From Cryptomeria japonica (Eukaryota; Streptophyta; Pinopsida; Cupressales; Cupressaceae): a DNA stretch of 64,000 nt. How positions within the stretch are numbered: the stretch's first letter is position 1; the number at the start of each line of letters is the position of its first letter. The position numbers were made by a program, and so were the translations under genes. Below the pieces are notes generated by a model, which was given only the letters and a program-made list of their open reading frames with translations, was not told the DNA's origin and ran no database searches. This document shows, piece after piece, positions 24,489-36,916 of this stretch. The stretch spans positions 162,252,849 through 162,316,848 of the forward strand of contig NC_081413.1 in the NCBI RefSeq assembly GCF_030272615.1, written 5' to 3'.

Positions 24489-26052
24489 TGATAGTTCTGA
24501 TACTTAATGTAAGTACAGATGCCAATAGCTAACAAGATGAGAGGGGGGGGTGAATCATACAAACTTAATCTTCCATAAAAACAACAGATTCAACCTCGGT
24601 AACTTATACATCAGCAATATAACCAAAACTGCTAAACATGCAAACTCATAAGCATATAATCATCATAACACTCATAACACCAGATTTAACGTGGAAACCC
24701 AAATAGGGAAAAACCACTATGGGATTTCGGATCCACTAATAAATATACTCTTCTAGAGTATGCTCGGTTAAAAGAAAATCCTATTAAAGATTACAAACAC
24801 ATTGCTAGATGTGACCCGCTTAATGGATTTCCCTCAGATCTGTTAGGATCTTCACTTTGTTAGAAGTGACCTTGTCAAAGGATTTCAAACACTCATTTAG
24901 AATGTTACCTTGCTAGAGGGTTTACATATAAGACTATTAAGTCCACTCGGTTAAGAGATTTTATGTCACTTACAAAATAACAGTAATAAAAATCTATCTA
25001 CAACTTCACATCTAAAATGCTGAAGCAGATTCTTATTTGCTCAAAACAATCTAGTTATAGGACTTATCTATCCCTCTGCTGGGCTCTCTACTCTGTTATT
25101 CAAATAGGTCTTCAAGCTTATGTGTTCGATAATCACTATGTAGCATCCCTGTGCATACACTTGCCTGCATGCATTGTTTATCAACAATTTCCTATTTATA
25201 AACAATTGCTAACCGCTTAATCTCCTTGATCACATTTCCCATGATCAATCTTAGCCATTAGATCTTCAAACTTGACCAGGTTCAATGTATCCTTTCAATC
25301 TGAAAATGTTTTACCTTGCCTCAGGACTTGCGGTCCTTTCTTGGAACTTGCACAAGGTTATTGCGGGTCAATCTGCACTGTAGATCTTCCTACCGATTTT
25401 CCTTTGCCATAGATCCTTAACAAACTTCATGCACGACATACCAATCATTTATACATCTCCAGCTAATCATTGTCCTTCATTAAATAATTCTTTTATCCAT
25501 CCCATGCGCACTGTCATAACTTGGTTGCAACTCGATAAATACTAAACTTTACTTGGTAGACATTTCGCCTTCATTAACCGATATCGATAACCTTAGGGTT
25601 TACCAACTAGGTTCCTTAGGGTTTACCGACTAGGTTCTTTGCTCGGTGACATAGTATAGTATAAACCCTACAATAAACAGCATATGTAGAATATCAAAAC
25701 AATCTAAACATCATGATCTCATCATTGTCTAACTCGATAATAGTTGTCCATTGAATAGCTTATTTCTCCCCTTATTCATCACATTCTTTCTGTGTCTTTT
25801 ACCGACATCTTAATTCTCTTCAAATCAATCTTCTCAAGATATGGCAACATCATACTGAATCAGATAATCAATCTCTTGACATCAATGACAAAATAATGTT
25901 ATAAAGATAGTTATCATCCTTCTTCAGTTATATCAATAATCTTCAACAACCTTCTCAATATCCTTACTGAATATCAACAATCTCCTGATATTGAAGTGTC
26001 AACAATCTTTCTTACTGTAATGCCAACAATATTTCTTACTGTAATGCCAACA
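24489..26052 (-). repeat. 3' LTR of element A
   Basis: 1564 bp. The minus strand starts TGTTGGCATTACAG and ends CAGAACTATCA. It holds a TATA box at about 25193-25202 (minus TTATAAATAG), a doubled 23-bp unit at about 25597-25642, and at its start (plus 26000-26052) two to three tandem copies of a ~24-bp unit containing the LTR terminus GCCAACA. The conserved GTGGTTTTTCCC...GGGTTTCCAC block is at 24691-24716. Confidence 0.88.
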
Positions 26053-26523
26053 ATCTCCCCCTTTGGCATTGATGGAAAAACCAATAATTAAATGGTAATA
26101 CCAACAAGATATTCAAATTGATTCGGATTCAGATTGCTGTTAGACTTCTCCTGTTATCCTTGAGCTGTTAAAATCTTCTGAAGTCTTCTTCCTTTTTCAA
26201 TCTACTCCCCCTGTCATTAGTCTTCTGTTATTTCCATCATTCAGGGCTTTCATTTAGTCAACCATTTAGTCTTCCAGCCAAACCATTTATAGTCTTCTCC
26301 CCCTTTGACAACAATTCCAAAAAGTAAAAGAACTAGATCATGATTTCTTCCTTTGTGAAGTGATTTGCCTTGCTGTGTATCATCTCAGTCTCAGTCAGAG
26401 AATCTTGACTCTATTCATTTTTTCTTCAACAACTTTAGGTGACCTCCTAAAGTGCGTAAATCAGCATCAATCCACACATAATATTTTGTAGATTCATCGA
26501 ATTGATGATTTCACCAAACTTGG
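26053..26523 (-). promoter_or_regulatory. Polypurine tract and 3' untranslated part of element A
   Basis: On the minus strand CCAAAGGGGGAGAT abuts the 3' LTR (26053-26066). Similar G-runs (AGGGGGAG) occur again at about 26204-26213 and 26298-26308, so the tract is repeated between the pol stop and the LTR. No coding. Confidence 0.7.
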
Positions 26524-29500
26524 TCAGTTAGTAGAAGATAGCGGTAGGACCCCTAACTTGCTTCTGAGATACTCAAAAGTGTCCCTTGGCAACGGCTTTG
26601 TGAAGATATCTACTAATTGCTCCTTTGAACTGATATATTCTAGCACAACTTTCTTCTCTTGAACTTCTTCTGAGATAGTGATACTTTATAGATATATGCT
26701 TTGTTTTAGAGTGCATCACTGGATTCTTTGAAATGTTAATGGCACTAGTATTATCATAGAATATAGTTACTGGCTTGGTAACTTTCTCATTTATACCTTC
26801 CAACAGTTGTTTGATCCATGCTATATTGGTATAGTTCAATGTTGCAGCAACATATTCAGCTTCTATTGTTGACTGTGAGATACATCCTTGTTTCTTGCTA
26901 AGCCAACTCACTAGTCTTTCTCCTAAAAAGAAAGCTCCACCACTTGTGCTTTTCCTGTCATCAATGTTGCCTACCCAATCAACATCAGTATAAACTTTTA
27001 AATCAAAATTATTCCTCTTTTCATATACTAAGCCATAATCTTCAGTGCCTCTCAGGTATTTGAAAAATTCTCTTGATTGCTGTCATATGTGTCTCCTTGG
27101 GATCTGCAAAGAATCTTGCTACAATACCTACTGCATGTGCTATATCCAGTCTACTATGCACAACATATTGCAATTTTCCAATCATAGATCGGTAAAGTCT
27201 CTCATCAACAAATGCAGATTCATCATTCTTTGATAATTTACAGTTAGTAGTCATAGGAGTACTTACTGGTTTAGAATCCTCCATTCCAAATTTATTCAAG
27301 ATTTCCTTTATGTACTTGGATTGAGTAATGAAAATCTCATCTTTCATTTGCAATATCTATAAACCTATAAAATACTTTATCTCACCGATTAGTGACATCT
27401 CAAATTATTTGCACATTTCATTTCCAAAATTCTTGTATAAAGAGTCATTTCCACAAAATATGATATCATCAAAAAATATGGCTGAGATCAGTATTCCATT
27501 GTCCTCATCTTTCTTCATGTACATATTGTTGTTTTCAATTGTCCTTATAAAACCAATCTTGATTAAGTAAGAGTGTAGTCTTTCATACCATGCTCTAGGT
27601 GCTTATTTTAGACCATATAAATCTTTGTTCAGTTTGCATACCTGATCTTTACTCTTGTCTTCAACAAATCCTTCAAGTTGTTCAATGTAAACTTCTTCTT
27701 CTAGTATAGCATTCAAAAATGCAGATTTAACATCCATTTGATATACCTTGAAATTTTTGAAAGCAACATATGCCAACAATGTTCTTACTCCCTCAAGTCT
27801 AGCCACAGGTGCAAAAGTCTCACCATAATCTATTCCTTCTTCTTGAGCATAACCTTTGCAAACTAGTCTTGCTTTGTTGCGAATGACTTCACATTTCTCA
27901 TTTAGCTTGTTTCTGAAAATCCACTTAGTACCGATTACATTTTTGTCCTTCGGTCTTGGGATCAGTGTCCATGTGTCATTCTTCTTGATTTGATCAATCT
28001 CTTCTTTCATAGCATTTACCCAATCTTCACTATTAAATGCCTCTTTCACTATTTTCGGTTCAAATTCAGATATCAAACATGTGTTCTATCTCAGTTTGTT
28101 CCTTGTCATCACTGGATCATCCTTATCTCCTACAATTTGACTTTCTGCATGATGTCTTTTGACATATTTGGCTAATATAGGCTCGGTAGGTTCTGTATGA
28201 TCTTCTTCATCACTCGGTAACTGGACATTATCTTCATTTTCTTCAACAGCTTTCTCTGTAGGACTTCTCGGTTGAACATAAACGAATTCTTCATAATCTT
28301 CTAGTTCTTTGGAATTTCCTTCATCATTTCTTTCTGCAAATTCATCAATTTTCACATTTGCACTTTCTACTATTTTGTTAGATGATTTGATTAGACATTT
28401 AAATGCTTTACTTCTAGAAGAATAACCAAGAAATGTTCCTTCACTAGTTTTCTGATCAAATTTTCCATTTTTGTCATCTTTGTGAACATAGCATCTACTT
28501 CCAAAGATTTTAAAATAACTTACATTAGGTTTCTTGTCATACCAGATCTCATATGGTGTCTTCATAGTTCCTTTCTTCAATTGAACTCAATTCAGGGTGT
28601 AAACTGCAGTGCCAATTGCTTCTCTCCAAAATGTTTGAGGTACCCTCTTTTCTATCATCAGGGTTCTGGCACAATCCATAATTGATCTATTTCTTCTCTC
28701 AGATATCCCATTTTGTTGAGGTGTTCTCGGTGCAGATACTTGCCTCTTTATACCATGATCATTGTAGTATAAGTTAAATTCATCAGAAGTGAATTCTCCT
28801 CCTCTATCAGATCTAAGACATTTCAGTTGTCTTCCTATTTCATTTTCAACTCTTGCCTTGTACCATTTAAACATTTGAAAAGCTTCTGATTTTTCTTTTA
28901 AAAACATGTCTGACATCATCCTTGAGTAATCATCCACAAATAATATGAAATATTTGTCACCATAATAACTTTGAACTTTCATAGGACCACAAAGATCAAT
29001 ATGGACTAGACCTAAAATTCCTTTTGAAGTGTAGGACTTACTTGTAAAGCTTGATCCTATCATCTTACCCATTTGACATCCTCGACACATAGCATTCTCT
29101 GGTTTCTCAAGACTTGGTAGACCTCTTACTTGGTGCTTCTTATTTTGATCAAATTATCAAAATTTACATGACAAAACCTTTTATGACATAACCAGGTATC
29201 ATCTATCTTTGCATAAAGACACTTGTTCCTAGTTGAGTCAAGATGAAATGTATTACCTTTTGTTTGTGTCCCGATAGCAGCTAACTTTCCATGCTTGTCA
29301 TGAACTTTGACAATTTCGTTCTGAAATTCTATTCGGTATCCTATATTGTTTAGTTGTGCTACACTCAACAAATTGTATTTCAATCCTTCAACCCAGTATA
29401 CATCATCACATTTAGCATTGTCAAGAAGTGTTATAGATCCTTTACCTTTCACTGGACATGGTGCATCATTACCAAATCTTACATAGCCTCCATCATAGTC

Positions 29501-30193
29501 TTCTAATTTAACAAACTTGTGTTTATCACCTATCATATGATGTGAGCATCCACTATCTATGATCAAAGAATCATTATTATTTATGTGAGATATTAGAGAT
29601 TTTTCTTCATACCTTTCTTCATCAAATCCATCTTTAATAGCCACATAAACAACTTCCTCAGTATCAGTTTCATCAGATTTCTCATCGTTGGATTCCTCAT
29701 CAACTATCAGACATGTCTTTCTATCTCTCCTTTTGAAGTCTCAGTGTCTTCAGTATTGGTTGTCTTTCTTCCTGTTATCTCGGTATTCTCTCTTTTCACT
29801 AGATTCTTTGTCAGGGCAGTTAGAAGCCATATGTCCTATCTTATCACAATTGAAACATTTTAAAGGTAGCTTCCCTTTATATTTACCTTTTCCTCTCGGT
29901 AACCTTCTAGCTAATAATGCTTCAAACTCTTCTTGCTTCTTGATTTCCTCATATAGTTTGTACACTTCTTCCATGTTCTTACGAAATCTTTCACTTGCTC
30001 CACTATGATTCTCTTTAGAGTACTTACTCATTCTAACATTGTAATCATTAGATTCACTAATATGAAAAGAACTGAATGCAAATTCAACTTTATTTACTGA
30101 AGACCCACTATTATCAAAATTACTTAACTCAAATGCATGTAGCTTACCAATAGTAGCATCCAAAGAAACTGACATGTTAGGTACAAACCTCAA
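26524..30193 (-). pseudogene. gag-pol: Copia gag-pol of element A, 5'-truncated and broken
   Basis: The order in minus sense is gag tail with one intact zinc knuckle CFNCDKIGHMASNC (about 29820-29860); protease phrase IIDSGCSHHMIG (about 29535-29570); GAG-pre-integrase with CHKRFCHVNFDNL and CRGCQMGK; integrase core 28587-29010 with HIDLCGP, LRSDRGGEF and NGISERRNRS (all three acidic positions kept); integrase C-terminus to 28086; RT from 28076 with [13 protein letters not shown] and [12 protein letters not shown]; a catalytic box FFDD rather than F/YVDD (about 27465); RNase H at 26911-26560 with AEYVA and DNTSAINISKNP. It ends STN-TGA at 26524. Breaks include a TAA for Gln at 27603 (LYGLK/APRAW) and frameshifts near 27360, 27050 and 26660. 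Order PR-IN-RT-RH makes it Copia. The gag N-terminus is deleted. Confidence 0.88.
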
Positions 30194-30700
30194 ATCATTG
30201 ATTGCAGAGAATCATTGATTGCAGACACTTGCCAGCATGCATTGTTTATCAACAATTTCTTATTTATAAACAGTTGCTAACCACTTAATCTCCTTGATCA
30301 CATTTCCCATGATCAATCTTAGCCTTCAGATCTTCAAACTTGACTAGGTTCAATGTGTCCTTTCGATCTAAAAATGTTTTACCTTGCCTCGGGACTTGCA
30401 GTGCTTTCTTGGAACTTGCACAAGGTTATTGCGGTTCAATCTGCACTGTAGATCTTCCTGCCGATTTTCCTTTACCATAGATCCTTACCAAACTTCATGC
30501 ATGACATACCAATCATTTATATATCTCTAGCTAATCATTGTCCTTCATTAAATAATGCTTTTATCCATCCCATGCACACTGTCATAACTCGGTTGTAACT
30601 CAGTAAATACAAAACTTTACTCGGTAGAAATTTCGCCTTCATTAACCGATATTGATAACCTTAGGGTTTACCGACTAGGTTCTTTGCTCAGTGACATAGT
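30194..30700 (-). repeat. Inner remnant of element A 5' LTR, with deletion scar
   Basis: 30226-30700 matches 25157-25650 of the 3' LTR, i.e. the LTR lacks its first ~670 bases on this side. At the junction the 15-base word ATCATTGATTGCAGA occurs twice (30194-30208 and 30211-30225), a filler-like duplication where gag joins LTR. The primer site is gone. The copy ends at ATAGT (30696-30700), the TSD of inserted element B. Confidence 0.85.
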
Positions 30701-32209
30701 TGATAGTTCTGATACTTAATATAAGTATAGATCCAATAGCCAACAAGATGAGAGGGGGGGGTGAATCATACAAACTTAATCATCCATAAAAACATTAGAT
30801 TTAACCTCCGTAGCATATATTTCAGTAATATAACCAAAACTATTAAACATGCAAACTCAAAAGCATATAAGCATCATAAACCTCATAACACCAGATTTAA
30901 CGTGGAAACCCAAATAGGAAAAAACCACTCTGGGATTTCAGACCCACTAAGAAATAAACTCTTCTAGAGTATGCTCATTTAAAAGCAAATCCTGTTAAAG
31001 ATTACAAACACATTGCTAGATGTGACCCAATTAAGGGATTTCCCTTAGATCTGTTAGGATCTTCACCTTGTTAAAGGATTTCAAACACTCAATCAAAATG
31101 TCACCTTGCTAGAGGGTTTTACAAATAAGACTGTTAAGTCCACTCGGTTAAGAGATTTTCTGTCACTTTCACAAAATAACAGTAATAAAATCTATCTGCA
31201 ACTTCACATCTAAAATGCTAAAGCAGATTCCTATTTGTTCAATACAATCTAGACATAGAACTAATCTTGTCTATCTGTTGGGCTTCTATACTCTATTATT
31301 CTAACAGGTCTTCAAGCTTCTATGCTCGGTAATCACTATGTAGCATCCCTGTGCATACACTTGCCCGCATACATTGTTTATCAATAGTTTCCTATTTATA
31401 AACAATTAGGTAACCGCTTAATCTCCTTGATCACATTTCCCATGATCAATCATAGCCATCAGATCTTTGATCTTGTCCAGGTTCAATGCATCTTTCAATC
31501 TGAAAATGTTTTACCCCGCCTTGGAACTTGCATACATTTCTTGGAACTTGTGCTAGAGTATTGCGATTCAATCTGAGCTGTAGATCTTTATGCCGACTTT
31601 CCATTGCCTTAGATTCATTAACAAACTTCATCCACGGCTCACCAATCATTTAATCAGTTCCAGCTCATCAGCTTCCTTCATTAAATAATGCATGAAACCA
31701 TTTAATGCATTTTGTTATAGCTCGGTTACAACTCAGTAACAACTCGGTGAATACAAAACTTCACTCGGTAGACATTCCACCTTCATTAACCAATAGCGAT
31801 AACCTTAGGGTTTACCGACTAGGTTCTTTGCTTGATAACATAGTATAGTATTAACCTTTACATTTTACAACATATGTATGATGTTTAAACAATCTAAAAC
31901 ATCATGATCTCATCATTGTCTGACTCGGTACTAGTTGCCCATTGAATACCTTATTCATCTCCTTATTCATCATATTCTTTCTTGTGTCTTTTAACGACAT
32001 CTTTATAATCTTCATATCATACTTCTCAGGATATGGCAACATCATACTGAATTAAAAAATCAATTTCTTGACATCAATGATAAAATAATAATATCAAGAC
32101 AGTAAAACATCCTTAATCAGTTATATCCATAATCATCAACAACTTTCTCAATATCCTTATGAAATGCCAACAATCTTTCATTGTCTGTTATAATGCAATA
32201 TTGCCAACA
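30701..32209 (-). repeat. 3' LTR of element B
   Basis: 1509 bp, plus-strand ends TGATAG and GCCAACA. It has a single copy of the 23-bp unit (near 31803-31825), where the 5' LTR has two. A minus-strand TATA (TTATAAATAG) lies near 31390-31402. Confidence 0.92.
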
Positions 32210-32680
32210 ATCTCCCCCTTTGGCATTGATGGCAAAACCAATTGATTTGACTTTAAAAGATTCAGATTGTTGTGATTCTAAAATGTTGAAATGCTCTCCC
32301 CCATACATTAGAATTCTCCTCTTTTCTTCAGTCTTCTTTCCAATCTATAGTCTACTCAATTTTCTTTTAGTCTTCTCCCCTAATAGGTCTTCTTCCTCTA
32401 TATTAGTCTGCTCCCCCTTTGTAGGTCTTCTCCCCCTTTGACAACAATGCCAAAAAGTAAAGAACTAAAACATAATTACTTTCTGTAAGAAGTGATTTCC
32501 TGCTGTTGTGTATCAACTGAGTCTTGGTCAGAGCATTTTGTCTTCAATTCCTGTTCCCTGTAATATTTCCTATATTATTTCCTATACACCTTTAGAAAGC
32601 ATCCTAAAGTGTATAGATCAACATCAACTTCCAAAAGATATGCAATAGAGTCATTGGATTGATGCTTTCACCAAACTCGG
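32210..32680 (-). promoter_or_regulatory. Polypurine tract and 3' untranslated part of element B
   Basis: On the minus strand CCAAAGGGGGAGAT abuts the LTR at 32210. Further AAAGGGGGAG-type runs occur at about 32298-32306, 32373-32380, 32411-32420 and 32430-32440, i.e. five G-runs in 230 bases. No coding. Confidence 0.75.
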
Positions 32681-35600
32681 TCAATGAGTAGAAGATAGGG
32701 GTAGGACCCCTAACTTGCTTCTGAGATATTCAAAAGTGTCCCTTGGTAGTGGCTTGGTGAAGATATCTGCTATTTGTTCCTTTGTGCTAACATACTCCAA
32801 CACCACTTTCTTCTCTTGAGCTTCTTCTCTAAGATAATGATATTTGATAGATATGTGCTTTGTCTTAGAGTGCATAATAGGATTCTTTGAAATATTAATG
32901 GCACTAGTATTGTCACAGAATATAGTTACTGGCTCGGTAACTTTCTCATTTATACCTTCCAACAGTTGTTTGATCCATGCAATGTTGGTACAATTCAGTG
33001 TTATAGCAATGTATTCAGCTTCTGCTGTTGACTATGAAACACATCCTTGTTTCTTGCTAAGCCAACTCACTAGTCTTTCTCCTAAAAAGAAAGCTCCTCC
33101 ACTTGTGCTTTTTCTGTCATCAAGGTTGCCTGCCCAATTAGCATCAGTATAAACTTTTAAATCAAAATCATTTCCTTTCTGATATACTAAGCCATAATCC
33201 TCAGTGCCTTTCAAGTATCTAAAGATTCTTTTGATTGCGGTCATGTGTGTTTCCTTAGGATCTGTAGAGAATCTTGCAACTATACCTACTGCATGTGTTA
33301 TATCTGGTCTGCTATGAACAACATATTGTAGCTTTCCAATCATGGATCGGTAAAGTGTCTCATCAGCAGATGTAGATTCATCATTCTTTGACAATTTACA
33401 GTTGGTAGTCATAGGAGTACTTACTAGTTTTGAATCCTCCATTCCAAAAAATTTCAAGATTTCCTTTATGTACTTGGATTGAGTAATGAAAATCTCATTT
33501 TTCATTTGCAGTATCTGTAAACCTATAAAATACTTTATCTCACCGATTAATGACATCTCAAATTCTTTGCTCATTTCATTTCCAAAGTTCTTGCATAGAG
33601 AGTCATTGCCACAAAATATAATATCATCAACAAATATGGCTGAGATCAGTATTCCATTTTCATTATTCTTCATGTACATGTTGCTATTGTCACTTGTCCT
33701 TATAAAACCAATCTTAATCAAATAAGAGTGCAATCTTTCATACCATGCTCTAGGTGCTTGTTTCAAACCATATAAAGCTTTGTTCAATTTAAATACCTGA
33801 TCTTTATTATTGTCTTCAACAAATCCTTTAGGTTGTTCAATGAAAACTTCTTCTCCCAATATTCCATTCAGAAATGTAGATTTGACATCCATTTGATATA
33901 TCTTGAAATTTTTGAAAGCAGCATAGGCCAACAATGTTCTCACTCCTTCAAGTCTAGCAATAGGTGCAAAAGTTTCACCATAATCAATTCCTTCTTCTTG
34001 AGCATAACCTTTGCAAACTAGTCTTGCCTTGTTTCGAATGACCTCTCCTTTTTCATTTAGCTTGTTTATGAAAATCCACTTTGTATCGATTACATTTTTG
34101 TCCTTCAGTCTTGGGATTAGTGTCCATGTGTCATTCTTCTTGATTTGATCAATCTCTTCTGTCATAGCATTTATCCAATCTTCACTGTTAAATGTCTCCT
34201 TCACTATTCTCGGTTCAAATTCAGATATCAGACATGTGTTCTATCTCAATTTGTTCCTTGTCATCACTGGATCATCCTTATCTCCTATAATCTGACTTGG
34301 TGCATGATGTCTTTTGACATACTTGGCTAATGCAGGCTTAGTAGGCTCTGTATGATCTTCTTCATCACTCGGTAACTGGATATTCTCTTCATTTTCTTCA
34401 ATAGTCTTCTCAGTAAGACTTCTTAGTTGCACATAGACAAATTCATCATAGTCTTCTGGTTCCTTGGAATTTCTTTCTGCAAATTCATCAATTTTCACAT
34501 TTGCACTTTCTACTATTTTGTTAGATGATTTGATCAGACATTTAAATGCTTTGCTTCTAGAAGAATAACCTAGAAATGTTCCTTCTTCACTTTTCTGATC
34601 AAACTTGCCATTTCTATCATCTTTGTGAACATAGCATCTACTTCCAAAGTTTTTAAAATAACTTACATTAGGTTTCTTATCATACCAGATTTCATTTGGT
34701 GTCTTCAAAGTACCTTTCTTCAATTGAACTTGGTTCAAGGTGTAAACCGTTGTGCTTATTGCTTCTCTCCAAAATGTTTGTGGCACCTTCTTTTCAATCA
34801 TCAGTGTTTAGCACAATCCACAATAGATCTATTTCTTCTCTTAGCTATTCCATTATGTTGTGGAGTTCTCAGTGTAGAGACTTGTCTTTTAATACCATGA
34901 TCATTGCAAAATAAGTTGAACTCATCAGATGTGAACTCTCCTCCTCTATCTGATCTAAGATATTTCAGTTGTCTTCCTGTTTCATTTTCAATTCTTGCCT
35001 TGTACCGTTTAAACATTTGAAAAGCTTTTGATTTTTCTTTTAAAAACATTACTGACATCATCCTTGAATGTTCATCCACAAATAATATGAAATATTTATC
35101 ACCATAATAGCTTTGAACTTTCATAGGACCACAAAGATCAGTGTGCACTAGATCTAAAATTCCCTTAGAAGTGTAAGACTTACTTGTAAAGCTTTATATT
35201 GTCATCTTACCCATCTAGCATCCTCAGCACATAGCATTCTTAGGTTTTTCAAGACTTGGTAGACGTCTTACTTGGTGATTCTTGCTTATTTTGATCAGAT
35301 TATAAAAATCTACATGACAAAACCTTTTATGCCATAATCAAGTATCATCTAACTTTGCATGCAAACACTTATTCTAAGTTTAGTCAAGGTGAAATGTATT
35401 ACCTTTTGTTTGTATCTCGGTAGTAGCTAACTTTTTGTTCTTTTCATGAACTTTGACAATTCCTTTCTGAAATTCTATTCGGTAACCTGTGTTGTTTAGT
35501 TGTGCTACACTCAACAAATTGTATTTCAAACCTTCAACCCAATAAACATCATTGCATCTCGCATTATCAAGAAGTGTTATAGATCCTTTACCTCTCACCG

Positions 35601-36852
35601 GACATGGTGCATCATTACCAAATCTGACCTAGCCTCCATCATAATCTTCTAACATAACAAACTTGTGTTTATCTCATGTCATATGATGTGAGCATCCACT
35701 ATCTATAATCCAAGAATCATTAGTGTTTATGTGAGATATTAGGGCTTTTTCTTCATACCTTTCTTCATCTGATCCATCTTTGATAGCCACATAAACTACT
35801 TCCTCTGTATCAGTCTCATCTGATTTATCATCATTGGATTCCTCATTAGCAATTAAACATGTCTTTCTATCTCTTCTTCTGAAGTCTCGGTGTCCTCTGT
35901 CATGATTATCTTTATGTCTGTCATCTCGGTAATCTCTCTTTTCAGTAAAATCTTTGTCAGGACAATTAGAAGCCATATGTCCTATCTTATCACTATTGAA
36001 ACATTTCAAAGGTAGCTTTCCTTTATACTTACCTTTGCCTCTCGGTAACCTTTTGGCTAATAGTGCTTCAAACTTTTCTTGCTTTCTGATTTCCTCATAT
36101 AATTTGTGTACTACCTCCATGTTCTTACGAAATCTTTCACTTACTCCACTATGATCTCCTTCAGAGTACTTATACTTTCTTTCATTGAAATCATTAGATT
36201 CATCAAGATGAAAAGAACTAAATGCAGATTCAACTTTATTTATCGAAGATCCATTGTTATCAAAGTTACTTAGCTCAAATGCATGTAGCTTACCAATAGT
36301 AGCATCTAAAGAAACTAGCATATTAGGTAAAAACCTCAATTCATTGATTGCAGAGACTCAAATTGCATAAGCTGGTAGAAGGGTTCTTAACAACTTACTT
36401 GTTATATCCTTTTCTTCAATAGTTCCACCTGCTCCTTTGATTTGATTGACAATCTCCTTTAGTCTTGTATTGTACTGAGTTATGTTCTCACCTTCATTCA
36501 TCCTCATAGATTCAAGTTGTCCTCTTAGACTATCTACTTTTGCTCTTTGAACATGTTCATCTCCTCCATATACTGATATGAGATTATCCCACGTTGCCTT
36601 TGCATCATTGCAACCTTCTAGATCATTAAACTCTAAATCGGTCAATGTAGATGTTATTTCAATCATTGCTTGAATATATTATTGCTTTGCCTTTATCTCT
36701 TCCATAGTCAATGGATAGGTACTTGGTGTGACAAAATCATTCTCCAGATAGTATACATCATATTCTCCAACTCTTGATAGATGTAGCTTCATCCTTTTCT
36801 GCCATGTAGAGAAACTTGACTTGTTCAGCTTTGGTGCATCCCTCTTATACAT
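32681..36852 (-). pseudogene. gag-pol: Copia gag-pol of element B
   Basis: The start ATG at 36852 reads MYKRDAPKLNKSSFSTWQKR, the Copia gag N-terminus; a TAA interrupts at about 36680. Gag continues through ATWDNLISVYGG to a zinc knuckle that reads CFNSDKIGHMASNC, with the second Cys changed to Ser (about 35990). Then come protease IIDSGCSHHMT (about 35685-35715), pre-integrase, integrase core (34801-35148: HTDLCGP, LRSDRGGEF, NGIAKRRNRS) and integrase C-terminus (34241-34801). RT plus RNase H is one 390-codon stretch (33032-34204) with [12 protein letters not shown] and FVDDIIF. A TAG at 33032-33034 replaces the Gln that element A keeps as CAG, and RNase H resumes to ADIFTKPLPRDTFEYLRSKL and a stop at 32681. 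The catalytic Glu of integrase is Lys (34840-34842). The RT is otherwise the best-kept polymerase in the window. Confidence 0.9.
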
Positions 36853-36902
36853 CTTTGGATCTTTAACTCAAGTGCCTTTAAACTTTCCTTCCAGAGTCCA
36901 AG

Positions 36903-36914
36903 GCTCTCATACCA
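36903..36914 (-). promoter_or_regulatory. Primer binding site of element B
   Basis: The minus strand reads TGGTATGAGAGC, two bases after the LTR edge at 36917. It matches the iMet complement with one change (C to G at position 7). Confidence 0.8.
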
Positions 36915-36916
36915 AT

